Of a stretch of 64,000 nt of DNA, positions 16,342 to 24,594 are shown one piece after another. Position 1 is the first letter of the stretch. Every line of letters starts with the position of its first letter. A program made the position numbers and the translations under genes. The stretch comes from CALZBJ01 sp945619025. GTDB lineage: Bacteria; Pseudomonadota; Gammaproteobacteria; Cardiobacteriales; Wohlfahrtiimonadaceae. Location: positions 248,001-312,000 of the forward strand of contig CALZBJ010000001.1 of NCBI GenBank assembly GCA_945619025.1, read 5' to 3'. The notes beneath the pieces are model-generated. The model saw only the letters and a list, made by a program, of their open reading frames with translations, was not told the DNA's origin and did no database searches.

Positions 16342-17361
16342 TTAGTAGAGACTTGAAGTAAGTTTCTTCACTAACGGCTCAACCGGCATATTCGGTTCTT
16401 TCGGCGTAATTTCAATCAATGTTTGATTGTTACCCTGCTCCGTTAACACCACGCTATAGGTATCATAGACCGTCGTTTTCTTAAAGAAGCCTTTCGTTTT
16501 TGCAGCGCGAAGAACGGTATAAGTTCGTGCTCCACGATCAAGCTCATCGACTCTAAAGTCTGCTCCATCATCAAAGAGGTTGCCCACTTGTAACCATACT
16601 GAATTATAAGGACGATTGATGGTGAAACGGTTATCCGCAAGCGTCTCAATATTGAGTGTGCCCTGCGCTTTCACCTCAGCCCCTTCAGTACCACCTAATT
16701 TTACCATTAAGCGCGATAAAAATTCAGCTTCAAGTTCCGGATCGCGCGGACGCTCAACCCATGTGTGATATTGATCATCATAGCCCGACGCTTTATCTTT
16801 CAAGCCATAATGGGTGACATGCACTAATACTCGATCACCCTCGCGCTCTAAACGAAGTTTAAACTTATCACGCGTTGGCGATGAAAAGAGCTGATCCGCG
16901 ATGCCTGACATCAATTTACGCAAGAATGTTTCAGGCACATCGGCGCGATTACTCATCCATTTACTCTCAAGCGTACCTGCTTCAGGATTAGAGTTTTCCA
17001 CCTCTAAGCCAAGCTCTTGGAAGAGTTGTACCGATTGCGTCCAAACAAATTCAGCGGGAAGTTTTGCTGAAATCCAACGATTCTCCCCTGCACGAACGAG
17101 TTTCACATCCGCTGAATTAGGCAGGACATTCACCCCAGCAGTTTTGCTCTTACCGTGATTTTTATTGTATTCACTCAACACATTCGTTGCGTAATTTGCA
17201 TCACGGGTGCGGTTTGCTAAATTAGGCGGCAACTCAAGCGGATTCGCTTGTTGTGCTTTCGTATAGTTTAAACGGTCGCGCGCTTGAATATCGCTTGTTG
17301 AACACGCTGAGAGGACAAATCCGCCCACGATCAGCGCCGTAACAATCTTAGTTTTAGACAT
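16342..17361 (-). CDS. bamC: Outer membrane assembly lipoprotein BamC
   Basis: A lipoprotein subunit of the BAM complex that inserts beta-barrel proteins into the outer membrane. The lipobox LSAC puts the lipidated Cys at residue 20 after a short hydrophobic signal. An unstructured segment (about 21-95, with LNYTKAQQANPLELPPNL) precedes two helix-grip domains. The 339-aa length and the position directly after dapA, as in E. coli (nlpB/dapX), support the call. Confidence 0.9.
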   Translation of the reverse strand: MSKTKIVTALIVGGFVLSACSTSDIQARDRLNYTKAQQANPLELPPNLANRTRDANYATNVLSEYNKNHGKSKTAGVNVLPNSADVKLVRAGENRWISAKLPAEFVWTQSVQLFQELGLEVENSNPEAGTLESKWMSNRADVPETFLRKLMSGIADQLFSSPTRDKFKLRLEREGDRVLVHVTHYGLKDKASGYDDQYHTWVERPRDPELEAEFLSRLMVKLGGTEGAEVKAQGTLNIETLADNRFTINRPYNSVWLQVGNLFDDGADFRVDELDRGARTYTVLRAAKTKGFFKKTTVYDTYSVVLTEQGNNQTLIEITPKEPNMPVEPLVKKLTSSLY

Positions 17362-17421
17362 ATAAATCGATACCTATTGATTAATAATTCGGCCAATTAT
17401 ACCAGTAATTTGTCAAAATGA

Positions 17422-18294
17422 TTAAATTAACGAAACTTTGCGTAATGCCTCTTCCACTGTTAGATGAAATTGCTTATCAAGCGGCACTAATGGTAAACGA
17501 ATACCCGGCTGGATTTTACCCATGCGTTGCAGTGCCCATTTAACCGGAATCGGATTCGCTTGTAAGAAAAGTACGTGGTGAAGCTCTGCAATCTCTTTAT
17601 CGAGCGCCAACGCTTTTTCACGATCACCTTCCAATGCTGCATGAATCATATTATGCATTTGAAGCGGCGCAATGTTTGCCGTGACCGAGATGACGCCTTT
17701 CGCACCCGCTAAAACGGACTCCGCCGCTAACCCATCTTCTCCTGAGAAAACGGCAATTTTATCACCAACACGGCGAACTAATTGCTCAACGCGTTCTAAT
17801 GTACTCGCCTCTTTAATCGCGACGATATTATCAAATTCACAGAGACGCTCAACGGTTTCAGGCAACAGATCACAACCACAGCGACTTGGAACGTTATAGA
17901 GAATTTGCGGAATATCCACAGTTTCGGCAATTAAACGATAGTGCTGATAGAGCCCTTCTTGAGGCGGACGGTTATAATATGGCGTCACTAAAAGACAAGC
18001 TTCTGCACCATCTTCCGCCGCCCAATGGGTTAAACGAATCGCCTCTTCGGTAGAGTTTCCACCGGTTCCAGCAATAATAGGAATCCGTCCGTTAGCGAAA
18101 GCGACCATGCGCTTCACCACATCACGATGCTCATCAAAATTGATGGTTGCCGATTCTCCGGTTGTACCGACAGCAACGATCGCATCGGTCTTGTTCTCAA
18201 CGTGAAACTCAACGAGTTTTTCTAAGGTATCGTAATCGATACGGCCGTCGGGAAACATCGGGGTGACAATTGCGACTATACTTCCACTATACAT
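17422..18294 (-). CDS. dapA: 4-hydroxy-tetrahydrodipicolinate synthase
   Basis: Condenses pyruvate with aspartate semialdehyde, the first committed step to lysine and meso-diaminopimelate. TIM-barrel motifs: GTTGESATI near residue 43, YYNRPPQEGLYQHY, the catalytic Tyr of ILYNVPSRCG and the Schiff-base Lys of IVAIKEAS. The ORF extends to a TTG at 18309, but the ATG at 18294 has GAGGAGT 6 nt upstream and the family N-terminus MYSGSIVAIVTPM. Length 290 aa. It is followed by bamC after 60 bp. Confidence 0.97.
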   Translation of the reverse strand: MYSGSIVAIVTPMFPDGRIDYDTLEKLVEFHVENKTDAIVAVGTTGESATINFDEHRDVVKRMVAFANGRIPIIAGTGGNSTEEAIRLTHWAAEDGAEACLLVTPYYNRPPQEGLYQHYRLIAETVDIPQILYNVPSRCGCDLLPETVERLCEFDNIVAIKEASTLERVEQLVRRVGDKIAVFSGEDGLAAESVLAGAKGVISVTANIAPLQMHNMIHAALEGDREKALALDKEIAELHHVLFLQANPIPVKWALQRMGKIQPGIRLPLVPLDKQFHLTVEEALRKVSLI

Positions 18295-18356
18295 AAAATG
18301 ACTCCTCAAAATGATTGTCGTTTTTCAGTTAATTTCTGTTTAATTTACCTAAGTTC

Positions 18357-19121
18357 TTAACGTAACACAACACTTACCGGTGCGTGATCCGATGGGCGCT
18401 CATTCGCGCGAACATTGAGATAGACCTTCGTCTCCATCACCCGCGCACTCACCCGTGGGGACAAGAGCAGATGATCAATTCGGATTCCATGATTTTTATC
18501 AAAGCCTTGACTGCGATAATCCCACCAGGTGAATTGCCCTTTTGGCTCAGCAAAAATGCGAAGCCCGTCGGTAAGTCCGAGCGCTAATAATTCATTAAAG
18601 GCCGCGCGCTCTTCATCGGTACATAAGATGCGATCTTTCCACGCTTTGGGGTTATGAACGTCATCATCCGTGGGGGCAATATTAAAATCCCCCAACACCA
18701 CGACCGACTCGTGCGTCTCAAGTTCTGTTTTTAGATAGGCTGTGAGCGCTTTTAGCCAAGCGAGTTTATAGCTGTATTTGTCGGATTTCGGATCTTGACC
18801 ATTCACAACGTAGAGATTAATCACTCGAATGCCGTCGATGGTTCCCGCAATGACGCGTTTTTCATCATCTTCAAATCCGGGCAGATCATAACTCACATCG
18901 GTAATTTCAGAACGGCTCACGAGCGCGACACCATTATAAGTGGGCTGCCCATTTACCGCGACATGATACCCCGCCGCTTTAAGCTCATCATAAGGGAATT
19001 TATCGGTATCGCATTTAAGCTCTTGCAGCCCTGCGACATCGATTTTGCTCTCCTGTAGCCACTCTAGCAATTGGGGTAAACGAACCGTTATTGAATTAAG
19101 ATTCCACGTTGCAATTTCCAT
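18357..19121 (-). CDS. xth: Exodeoxyribonuclease III (AP endonuclease)
   Basis: Mg-dependent AP endonuclease and 3'-5' exonuclease of base-excision repair. Motifs of the EEP family: the N-terminal ATWNLNSI, metal-binding Glu in GLQELKCD, VVLGDFNIAPTDDDVH, TWWDYRSQGFDKNHGIRIDHLL and the catalytic SDHAPV near the C-terminus. Length 254 aa is normal. It lies 48 bp downstream of trpB, probably cotranscribed. Confidence 0.95.
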   Translation of the reverse strand: MEIATWNLNSITVRLPQLLEWLQESKIDVAGLQELKCDTDKFPYDELKAAGYHVAVNGQPTYNGVALVSRSEITDVSYDLPGFEDDEKRVIAGTIDGIRVINLYVVNGQDPKSDKYSYKLAWLKALTAYLKTELETHESVVVLGDFNIAPTDDDVHNPKAWKDRILCTDEERAAFNELLALGLTDGLRIFAEPKGQFTWWDYRSQGFDKNHGIRIDHLLLSPRVSARVMETKVYLNVRANERPSDHAPVSVVLR

Positions 19122-19169
19122 TAAAACTCTTCTTGATCCTTATTAATTTAGTGTGATGCGCGCCGGCAT

Positions 19170-20384
19170 TTAGCCTTCGTGCGATGGCATCAGTTTATCA
19201 TTTAATAGCTCGTAAACGGTGAATATATCTTTATCGCCACGGCCTGAAAGATTGACAATTAAGGTCTGCTCTTTCTCGGGATTTTCACGCACGAGTTTAA
19301 GGGCATAGGCCAATGCATGCGATGATTCAAGCGCAGGAATAATTCCTTCACGCTCTGAAAGTTCTTGGAATGCCGATAACGCTTCCGCATCATCAATCGC
19401 CACATATTTTGCACGGCCGATCGATTGTAAATAGGCGTGTTCAGGCCCCGCTGATGGGAAATCAAGCCCCGCGGCAACGGAGTAGGATTCTCCCACCTCG
19501 CCGGCATCATTAAGCATTAACGGCGCGCGCATACCAAAATAGACGCCGGGAGTCCCTGTTTGAATCGCCGCACCATGTTTACCCGTGTCAACGCCCAATC
19601 CACCGGGCTCAACGCCAATTAACGCAACCGATTCATCATCGACAAACTCAGTAAAGGCGCCGATCGCATTTGAACCACCGCCAACACACGCAATCACGGC
19701 ATCCGGAAGACGCCCCTCTTTTTCCATAATTTGGCGCTTCATCTCTTCGCCAATAATTTTTTGAAACTCTTTGACCATAAGCGGATAAGGATGCGGACCG
19801 GCCGCCGTTCCTAACAGGTAATGAGTCGTTTTATACTCTTTAGCATAGACGCGAAGTGCCTCATCACAGGCCGCTTTAAGGGTCGCCTCTCCGTGAGTGA
19901 CGGGAATCACTTCCGCCCCCATCAGACGCATACGAAAGACGTTCGGTTTTTGACGCTCAATATCTTTCGCGCCCATATAAATACGGCATTTTAAGCCTAA
20001 AAGTGCGCAACCTAATGCCGTTGCCACTCCGTGCTGTCCTGCGCCCGTCTCTGCGATAATCTCTTTTTTACCCATGCGTTTTGCAAGGAGCACCTGCCCT
20101 AATACCTGATTGGTTTTGTGCGCGCCGCCGTGTAACAGATCTTCCCGTTTAAGATAGATTTTCGCCTTCGTGCCTTCCGTTAAATTTCGGCAAAGCGTCA
20201 AAGGGGTTGGGCGACCGGCATAATCGGTTAATAGCTCATAGAGCTCTTTTTGAAAGCTCTCATCGTGACGAATCTCAGCATAGGCCTTCTCTAGCGCCAA
20301 TAAAGCCACTTCCAAATCTTCCGGCACATACATTCCGCCAAACTCGCCAAAATAGGCAGGCAAACAGGTTTTAACCTCACTCAC
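19170..20384 (-). CDS. trpB: Tryptophan synthase beta chain
   Basis: PLP enzyme that joins indole and serine to give tryptophan. The PLP Lys is in LLHGGAHKTNQVLGQVLLAKRMG; the phosphate-binding Gly-rich loop is CVGGGSNAIG. At 404 aa it is the standard (TrpB1) type. It starts with GTG behind AGGAGAGA. trpA, which normally follows and supplies indole through a channel, is not present: the next gene is xth. A strong promoter and a dyad at the likely start site lie just upstream. Confidence 0.97.
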   Translation of the reverse strand: MSEVKTCLPAYFGEFGGMYVPEDLEVALLALEKAYAEIRHDESFQKELYELLTDYAGRPTPLTLCRNLTEGTKAKIYLKREDLLHGGAHKTNQVLGQVLLAKRMGKKEIIAETGAGQHGVATALGCALLGLKCRIYMGAKDIERQKPNVFRMRLMGAEVIPVTHGEATLKAACDEALRVYAKEYKTTHYLLGTAAGPHPYPLMVKEFQKIIGEEMKRQIMEKEGRLPDAVIACVGGGSNAIGAFTEFVDDESVALIGVEPGGLGVDTGKHGAAIQTGTPGVYFGMRAPLMLNDAGEVGESYSVAAGLDFPSAGPEHAYLQSIGRAKYVAIDDAEALSAFQELSEREGIIPALESSHALAYALKLVRENPEKEQTLIVNLSGRGDKDIFTVYELLNDKLMPSHEG

Positions 20385-20451
20385 TCAACTCTCTCCTCAT
20401 CATATTTTTGATTTTCGCATCTCTCAGGCCGAACCGAATCGCCCATGAGAA

Positions 20452-20465
20452 ATCAATCCATTGAT
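20452..20465. promoter_or_regulatory. Dyad at the trpB transcription start, possible operator
   Basis: ATCAAT-CC-ATTGAT, a perfect 6-2-6 inverted repeat covering the expected +1 of the trpB promoter, just downstream of its -10. This is a classic repressor position. It does not resemble the TrpR operator (GTACTAGTTAACTAGTAC). The protein that binds it is unknown. Confidence 0.4.
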
Positions 20466-20466
20466 C

Positions 20467-20495
20467 ATCATAGAGTTTTAGCCATATCTCGTCAA
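20467..20495 (-). promoter_or_regulatory. Sigma-70 promoter for trpB
   Basis: Minus-strand TTGACG, 17-bp spacer, TATGAT: each hexamer matches consensus at 5 of 6. The start site would be near 20460, giving a leader of about 75 nt before the trpB GTG. Confidence 0.7.
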
Positions 20496-20839
20496 TCACT
20501 CCGCATGCATTTCGCCCGTTTAATGCAAATTCACACTAATTTAAGAGCAATTTATGGGCAATTCGGCTAAAGGTTATTCAAAGATGTGTGTCTTCTTTTA
20601 TTTTCTTTATAAATCACACCCAATTCTTCAAAAAAATTAATAAAAAAGGCGTGAAAAAGTGAGAGACAAAATCAGCGCGCGGAATGTTTGAGATTTCCCA
20701 TTTTTTAGCCCTTTGAATGTTTCACGAATTGAAAGCGATGATTCACCGCTATTTGTGAGGGGTTTAACCGCTTTTTAATTATCTGAAAAAGAAGCTTTTT
20801 TCGCCTTTTAAAGGAATCAATACTATTTTTCTGAAAGAG
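20496..20839. other. AT-rich intergenic region between the trpB and glnA promoters
   Basis: About 340 bp with no credible coding frame and several A/T tracts (for example around 20630-20645 and 20699-20706). I looked for a sigma-54 element (TGGCAC-N5-TTGC) upstream of glnA and saw no good match. It may hold activator sites for glnA, but none can be named. Confidence 0.4.
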
Positions 20840-20868
20840 TACATTTATCGGGAAAACTCCTCTATAAT
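20840..20868 (+). promoter_or_regulatory. Candidate sigma-70 promoter for glnA
   Basis: A perfect TATAAT at 20863-20868 with a weak -35 (TACATT) at a 17-bp distance. The start would be near 20875, giving a leader of about 73 nt that contains the hairpin at 20895-20926. The weak -35 suggests dependence on an activator. Confidence 0.5.
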
Positions 20869-20894
20869 AGATAGCTTGATATGATTTTTACATT

Positions 20895-20926
20895 CTTCAA
20901 GGCAACCTGCCATTGAAGAGGCTTTT
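20895..20926 (+). promoter_or_regulatory. Terminator-like hairpin in the glnA leader
   Basis: CTTCAAGGC pairs with GCC-A-TTGAAG (one bulged A) around AACCT, followed by AGGC and T5. It sits between the promoter and the glnA ATG and has the form of an intrinsic terminator, so it could act as an attenuator. The short U-run makes termination efficiency uncertain; a role in mRNA 5'-end stability is an alternative. Confidence 0.45.
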
Positions 20927-20947
20927 TATTGTGCTCAAGGAGAATAC

Positions 20948-22360
20948 ATGCCTGCTTATAGTATCAGCTCTGTTCTGACTAAAATAATGGATAATGAGAT
21001 TAAATTTGTAGACTTACGCTTTACAGATTTACAGGGACAGCAACACCACTTTACCATTCCAGCACAGCAGGTTGACCAAGATTTTTTCGAACAGGGACGC
21101 ATGTTTGACGGCTCAAGTTTTGCAGGTTGGAAGCACACAGAAAACTCCGATATGATCTTAATGCCCGATCCTAGATCCGCCATTATTGATCCTTTTCTTG
21201 AGCATAAAACCTTAATTTTAACCTGTAACGTCATCGAACCTGATACCTTAAAAAGCTATCAGCGCGATCCACGTTCCGTTGCCCTTCGCGCCGAAGAGTA
21301 TCTTAAATCGACGAACATTGCCGATACCGCAAACTTAGGCCCTGAAAATGAGTTCTTTGTTTTTGACGCGATCGAATTTAGCAATAAACCGAACAATTTA
21401 AGCGTGCGCCTTCATTCCTCTGAAAGCATGTGGGAAACGGGCCTTGAAAACGGCGGACTTGGGCATCGCTCGGCGTGGCAAAAAGGATATTCACCACTGC
21501 CTCCCCGCGATAAACTCCACGACCTTCGCAGTGAAATGTGTGAAATGATCGAAGCGATGGGAATTAAAGTTGAGATCCATCATCGTGAAGTAGCCTCTGC
21601 TGGACAATGTGAAATTGGCGTTGCCTTCAATTCGCTCCTTCAAAAAGCGGACGAAGTGCAAACCTTTAAATATGCGGTCAAAAACACTGCGCTCCAATTT
21701 GGAAAAACCGCCACCTTTATGCCAAAACCCTATCACGGTGAAAGTGGCTCAGGAATGCACATTCACGTATCGCTTGTTAAAGATGGCGTCAATCTTTTTA
21801 CCGGTGATCAGTATGGCGGGCTTTCTCAAACAGCGCTCTATTTCATTGGTGGCATCATCGAACATGCTCGCAGTTTAAACGCTTTTACCAACGCCTCAAC
21901 GAACAGCTATAAACGCTTAGTGCCTCACTATGAAGCGCCGGTAATGCTTGCTTATTCATGCAAAAACAGAACGGCATCGATCCGCATTCCACACATCCCC
22001 AATCCCAAAGCGCGCCGTATTGAAGTGCGCTTCCCCGACTCAACGGCTAATCCGTATTTAGCCTTTGCGGCTGTTTTAATGGCGGGACTTGATGGGATTG
22101 AAAATAAGATTGAGCCCGGTCATGCGCTCGATAAAAACTTATATGACCTTTCCGCCGCTGAGTTTTTAGCGATGCCGAAAGTCTGCGCAAGTTTAGATGA
22201 AGCGCTGAAAGCGTTAGAGACCGATCATCATTACCTCTTAAAAGGCAATGTCTTTGATGAGGATATGATCCACGCTTATATCGCGCTTAAACGAGATGAA
22301 GTACGCCGCGTCAATGAAACGCCTCATCCCGTTGAGTACGAGCTCTATTACTCGCTCTAG
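20948..22360 (+). CDS. glnA: Glutamine synthetase, type I-beta
   Basis: ATP-dependent synthesis of glutamine from glutamate and ammonia, a dodecamer. Seen: the beta-grasp N-domain with MFDGSSFAGWKHTENSDM, the Glu/His metal sites NLGPENEFFVFD and SGSGMHIHVSL, NRTASIRIP, and NLYDLSAAE with Tyr399 at the position adenylylated by GlnE in the I-beta subclass. Length 470 aa is standard. The ATG has AAGGAG 6 nt upstream. It is the only plus-strand gene in the first 36 kb. No ntrB/ntrC genes follow. Confidence 0.98.
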   Translation: MPAYSISSVLTKIMDNEIKFVDLRFTDLQGQQHHFTIPAQQVDQDFFEQGRMFDGSSFAGWKHTENSDMILMPDPRSAIIDPFLEHKTLILTCNVIEPDTLKSYQRDPRSVALRAEEYLKSTNIADTANLGPENEFFVFDAIEFSNKPNNLSVRLHSSESMWETGLENGGLGHRSAWQKGYSPLPPRDKLHDLRSEMCEMIEAMGIKVEIHHREVASAGQCEIGVAFNSLLQKADEVQTFKYAVKNTALQFGKTATFMPKPYHGESGSGMHIHVSLVKDGVNLFTGDQYGGLSQTALYFIGGIIEHARSLNAFTNASTNSYKRLVPHYEAPVMLAYSCKNRTASIRIPHIPNPKARRIEVRFPDSTANPYLAFAAVLMAGLDGIENKIEPGHALDKNLYDLSAAEFLAMPKVCASLDEALKALETDHHYLLKGNVFDEDMIHAYIALKRDEVRRVNETPHPVEYELYYSL

Positions 22361-22391
22361 CCATATACAACTTAACGAAACGGCTTAACGC

Positions 22392-22426
22392 AAAAAACCC
22401 AATGACCATTCATCATTGGGTTTTTT
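22392..22426 (+). terminator. glnA terminator
   Basis: AAAAAACCCAATGA pairs with TCATTGGGTTTTTT around a short loop. It has a U-run on both strands, so it can also stop minus-strand transcription coming from csrA. Confidence 0.9.
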
Positions 22427-22641
22427 ATTAACTTAAATAATTTTAAAATAATCTAAAAAATAGACTCTTGGGAGATGAGCACAAATCCTTTAGAAAGCAG
22501 AAATAAAACACTACTAAAATGAGTAATGCTTTACTGCCGGTAGATAAGGATATGCAATCGGCTTTCTCGCTTACCTACACTAAAAATCCAACTTCGCTAG
22601 ACTAATCGCTTCGTGAATTAAATAAATTAAATCACTAAATG

Positions 22642-22830
22642 CTAAACGTCCGCGCCGTTGACCACCTGTTCAGCTTGAATTTTCTCATAGACTTCTTCAC
22701 GAAATATTGAAATTTCCTTCGGCGCTTCGATTCCGACACGGATCTGGTTTCCTTTAATCTCAAGGATTACCACTTCAATATTATCGTCGATGATGAGTTT
22801 CTCGCCAACCTTCCTTGTGAGTATCAACAT
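22642..22830 (-). CDS. csrA: Carbon storage regulator CsrA
   Basis: A dimeric RNA-binding post-transcriptional regulator that binds GGA-containing leaders. MLILTRKVGEKLIIDD and VRVGIEAPKEISIFREEVYEKI cover the RNA-contact strands, including the conserved L4 and R44 region. The longer ORF adds 14 residues, but ATG 22830 gives the universal N-terminus and has GGGAG 9-10 nt upstream. At 62 aa it is full length. It lies 127 bp downstream of trmD, where rplS is usually found. Confidence 0.96.
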   Translation of the reverse strand: MLILTRKVGEKLIIDDNIEVVILEIKGNQIRVGIEAPKEISIFREEVYEKIQAEQVVNGADV

Positions 22831-22956
22831 GATCACAATCTCCCAATAAACATAAATTCGCCAATGCCTCATTCATATAAGGCACTGATATATTAAGACA
22901 ATCAAGCACTTAATAACAACGAGAGCGCTCCATTTTCCTTAACTAAATGACGTAGA

Positions 22957-23637
22957 TCACTCTTTTTTTTGCTTTAACGCTGTTTTTTTCTTTGCCTCGT
23001 TGAGTCGCCAGGCCGCTATTTTTTTATGATCCCCTGAAAACAAGACTTCGGGAACCGCTAGATTATTAATGACGCGGGGGCGCGTGTAATGCGGATGATC
23101 CAATAAACCTTCCACACTGAACGAATCGTTTTCGTGCGACTCATGATTCGATAAAGCGCCAGGGATTAATCGAACCAACCCATCGAGCACAACGGATGCC
23201 GCCAATTCTCCTCCTGAAAGGACATAATCCCCAATCGACAACTCCATGTCAATCTCTGTATCAATAATTCTTTGATCCACCCCTTCATATCGGCCACACA
23301 AAATGACTAAATGTTCTGCCTCCACATGCTCGCGCAAAAAGGCTTGAGAGAGGGTTTCCCCTTGAGGTGAAAGGAAAATTCGCTTCCCTCGACTCCCGCG
23401 AAATGCGGTAATATCATCCAATGTTGCTTTGAGCGGCTCATACATCATCACCATGCCCGGCCCGCCACCAAAAGGACGCGCGTCCACCGTATGGTGACGA
23501 TCAGTGGTGTAACTCCGAGGATTCCAAAACTTAATCTTAAAGAGATCATTTTGATACGCCCGCCCCACAACGCCATATTCCAGCGTGGGCTCGATAATTT
23601 CTGGCAGCAGTGAAATGATATCAATCGTTAAGGTCAC
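22957..23637 (-). CDS. trmD: tRNA (guanine-37-N1)-methyltransferase
   Basis: SPOUT-class enzyme that methylates G37 of tRNAs with G36, preventing +1 frameshifts. The SAM-binding trefoil knot shows LVILCGRYEGVDQR and LSIGDYVLSGGELAA. The ORF reaches 23655, but the GTG at 23637 overlaps the rimM stop by 4 bp (GTGA), has GAGG upstream, and fits the family N-terminus just before IDIISLLPE. Length 226 aa. rplS, normally the next gene, is missing. Confidence 0.96.
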   Translation of the reverse strand: MTLTIDIISLLPEIIEPTLEYGVVGRAYQNDLFKIKFWNPRSYTTDRHHTVDARPFGGGPGMVMMYEPLKATLDDITAFRGSRGKRIFLSPQGETLSQAFLREHVEAEHLVILCGRYEGVDQRIIDTEIDMELSIGDYVLSGGELAASVVLDGLVRLIPGALSNHESHENDSFSVEGLLDHPHYTRPRVINNLAVPEVLFSGDHKKIAAWRLNEAKKKTALKQKKE

Positions 23638-24149
23638 GCCTCGTCCTCGCTCCAATCAACGATCATTTCGCCCGCATCATAATCCACATCCAATACCACC
23701 TCGCCATACGCATAGGGAATATAGGTTGGCGCACCCTTTTCATCTTTGACAACGAGCACATCATTTGCGCCCGTTTCCATCATAGAGTCGATTTTACCGA
23801 AGATTACGCCCGATTCGTTGCGAACAGTCAATCCCATCAGGTCAACCCAATAAAACTCGCCCTCGGGGAGCTCAGGCATTTGTGAGCGATATACCGCTAG
23901 AGGTGCACCTAACAAAGATTCCACTAAATTCCGATCTTCGTACGCTTTAAAGAGAAAGAGGATATTTTTTCCATGCTCTCGCCCCTCTTTCACCTCGATC
24001 GTCTCCCACTCTTTACCTTTTTTAATTAAAAAGCTCGAATAGGCTAAAATCGCCTCGCGTGGACGTGTTTCCGAAAAGACTTTTACAAAGCCTCGAACCC
24101 CGTGAAAGCCGTTGACCTTCCCAATTTCTATAATTTTATCTTTTTCCAT
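23634..24149 (-). CDS. rimM: 16S rRNA maturation factor RimM
   Basis: Assembly factor for the 30S subunit head; binds protein S19. The N-terminal RimM domain opens with IEIGKVNGFHGVRGFVKVFSET and the C-terminal PRC-barrel spans about residues 95-171 (EFYWVDLMGLTV, DVLVVKDEKG, IPYAYGEVVLDVD). Length 171 aa is normal. It overlaps trmD by 4 bp. A hairpin with a U-run separates it from rpsP, and its ribosome-binding site is weak (GGGATT), so its level is probably well below that of S16. Confidence 0.95.
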   Translation of the reverse strand: MEKDKIIEIGKVNGFHGVRGFVKVFSETRPREAILAYSSFLIKKGKEWETIEVKEGREHGKNILFLFKAYEDRNLVESLLGAPLAVYRSQMPELPEGEFYWVDLMGLTVRNESGVIFGKIDSMMETGANDVLVVKDEKGAPTYIPYAYGEVVLDVDYDAGEMIVDWSEDEA

Positions 24150-24156
24150 AATCCCA

Positions 24157-24190
24157 TAAAAAAGCCACCTTGCTGAAGGGCAAAGTGGCT
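24157..24190 (-). terminator. Terminator/attenuator between rpsP and rimM
   Basis: On the minus strand AGCCACTTTGC pairs with GCAAGGTGGCT (11 bp, one G-U) around CCTTCA, followed by T7. It ends 7 bp before the rimM ATG. As rimM and trmD have no other visible promoter, partial read-through is likely. Confidence 0.85.
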
Positions 24191-24213
24191 AATCTTATCA
24201 ATTCTAATAAAAA

Positions 24214-24471
24214 TTAAGCTTGAGCAGCTGCTTTTTTAAACTCATCTAACAATGAAGTTACACGTGAAGAAGGTTGCGCACCTACGCCTACCCAGTAATC
24301 AATACGATCTGTATCGATCACTAAACGCTGTTCTCCACCTTTTGCGATTGGGTTAAAGTAACCTACACGCTCAATGTAACGGCTAGTAACAGCACGTCTG
24401 CTATCTGCCACAACGATTTGATAGAAAGGGCGTTTTTTAGAGCCTCCACGAGCTAAACGAATTGTAACCAT
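24214..24471 (-). CDS. rpsP: 30S ribosomal protein S16
   Basis: Small-subunit protein binding 16S rRNA 5' and central domains. The N-terminus MVTIRLARGGSKKRPFYQIVVADSRR and the VGYFNPIAKGG segment are diagnostic. Length 85 aa is typical. First gene of rpsP-rimM-trmD, preceded by a good sigma-70 promoter. Confidence 0.98.
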   Translation of the reverse strand: MVTIRLARGGSKKRPFYQIVVADSRRAVTSRYIERVGYFNPIAKGGEQRLVIDTDRIDYWVGVGAQPSSRVTSLLDEFKKAAAQA

Positions 24472-24564
24472 AAAACCTGAAATCCTATATCTTCTAAAAT
24501 AAATAATGAATTATTTTTTATATTGTTAGAGACACGTTTAAATATAAAAATCTATAATCCCGTA

Positions 24565-24593
24565 ATTCTACTGCATCTAAAGTAAAATGTAAA
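24565..24593 (-). promoter_or_regulatory. Sigma-70 promoter for rpsP-rimM-trmD
   Basis: Minus-strand TTTACA, 17-bp spacer, TAGAAT; both hexamers match consensus at 5 of 6. It sits right after the lpxC stop. The leader would be about 87 nt. Confidence 0.7.
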
Positions 24594-24594
24594 A

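Noticed and set aside
20881..20916. Eleven-residue ORF (MIFTFFKATCH) in the glnA leader as a leader peptide
   Set aside because: No ribosome-binding site, starts almost at the transcript end, and has no Gln or Glu codons that would link it to nitrogen.
20496..20947. Sigma-54 promoter for glnA
   Set aside because: No GG-N10-GC element with good flanks was found; only the sigma-70-like TATAAT is convincing.
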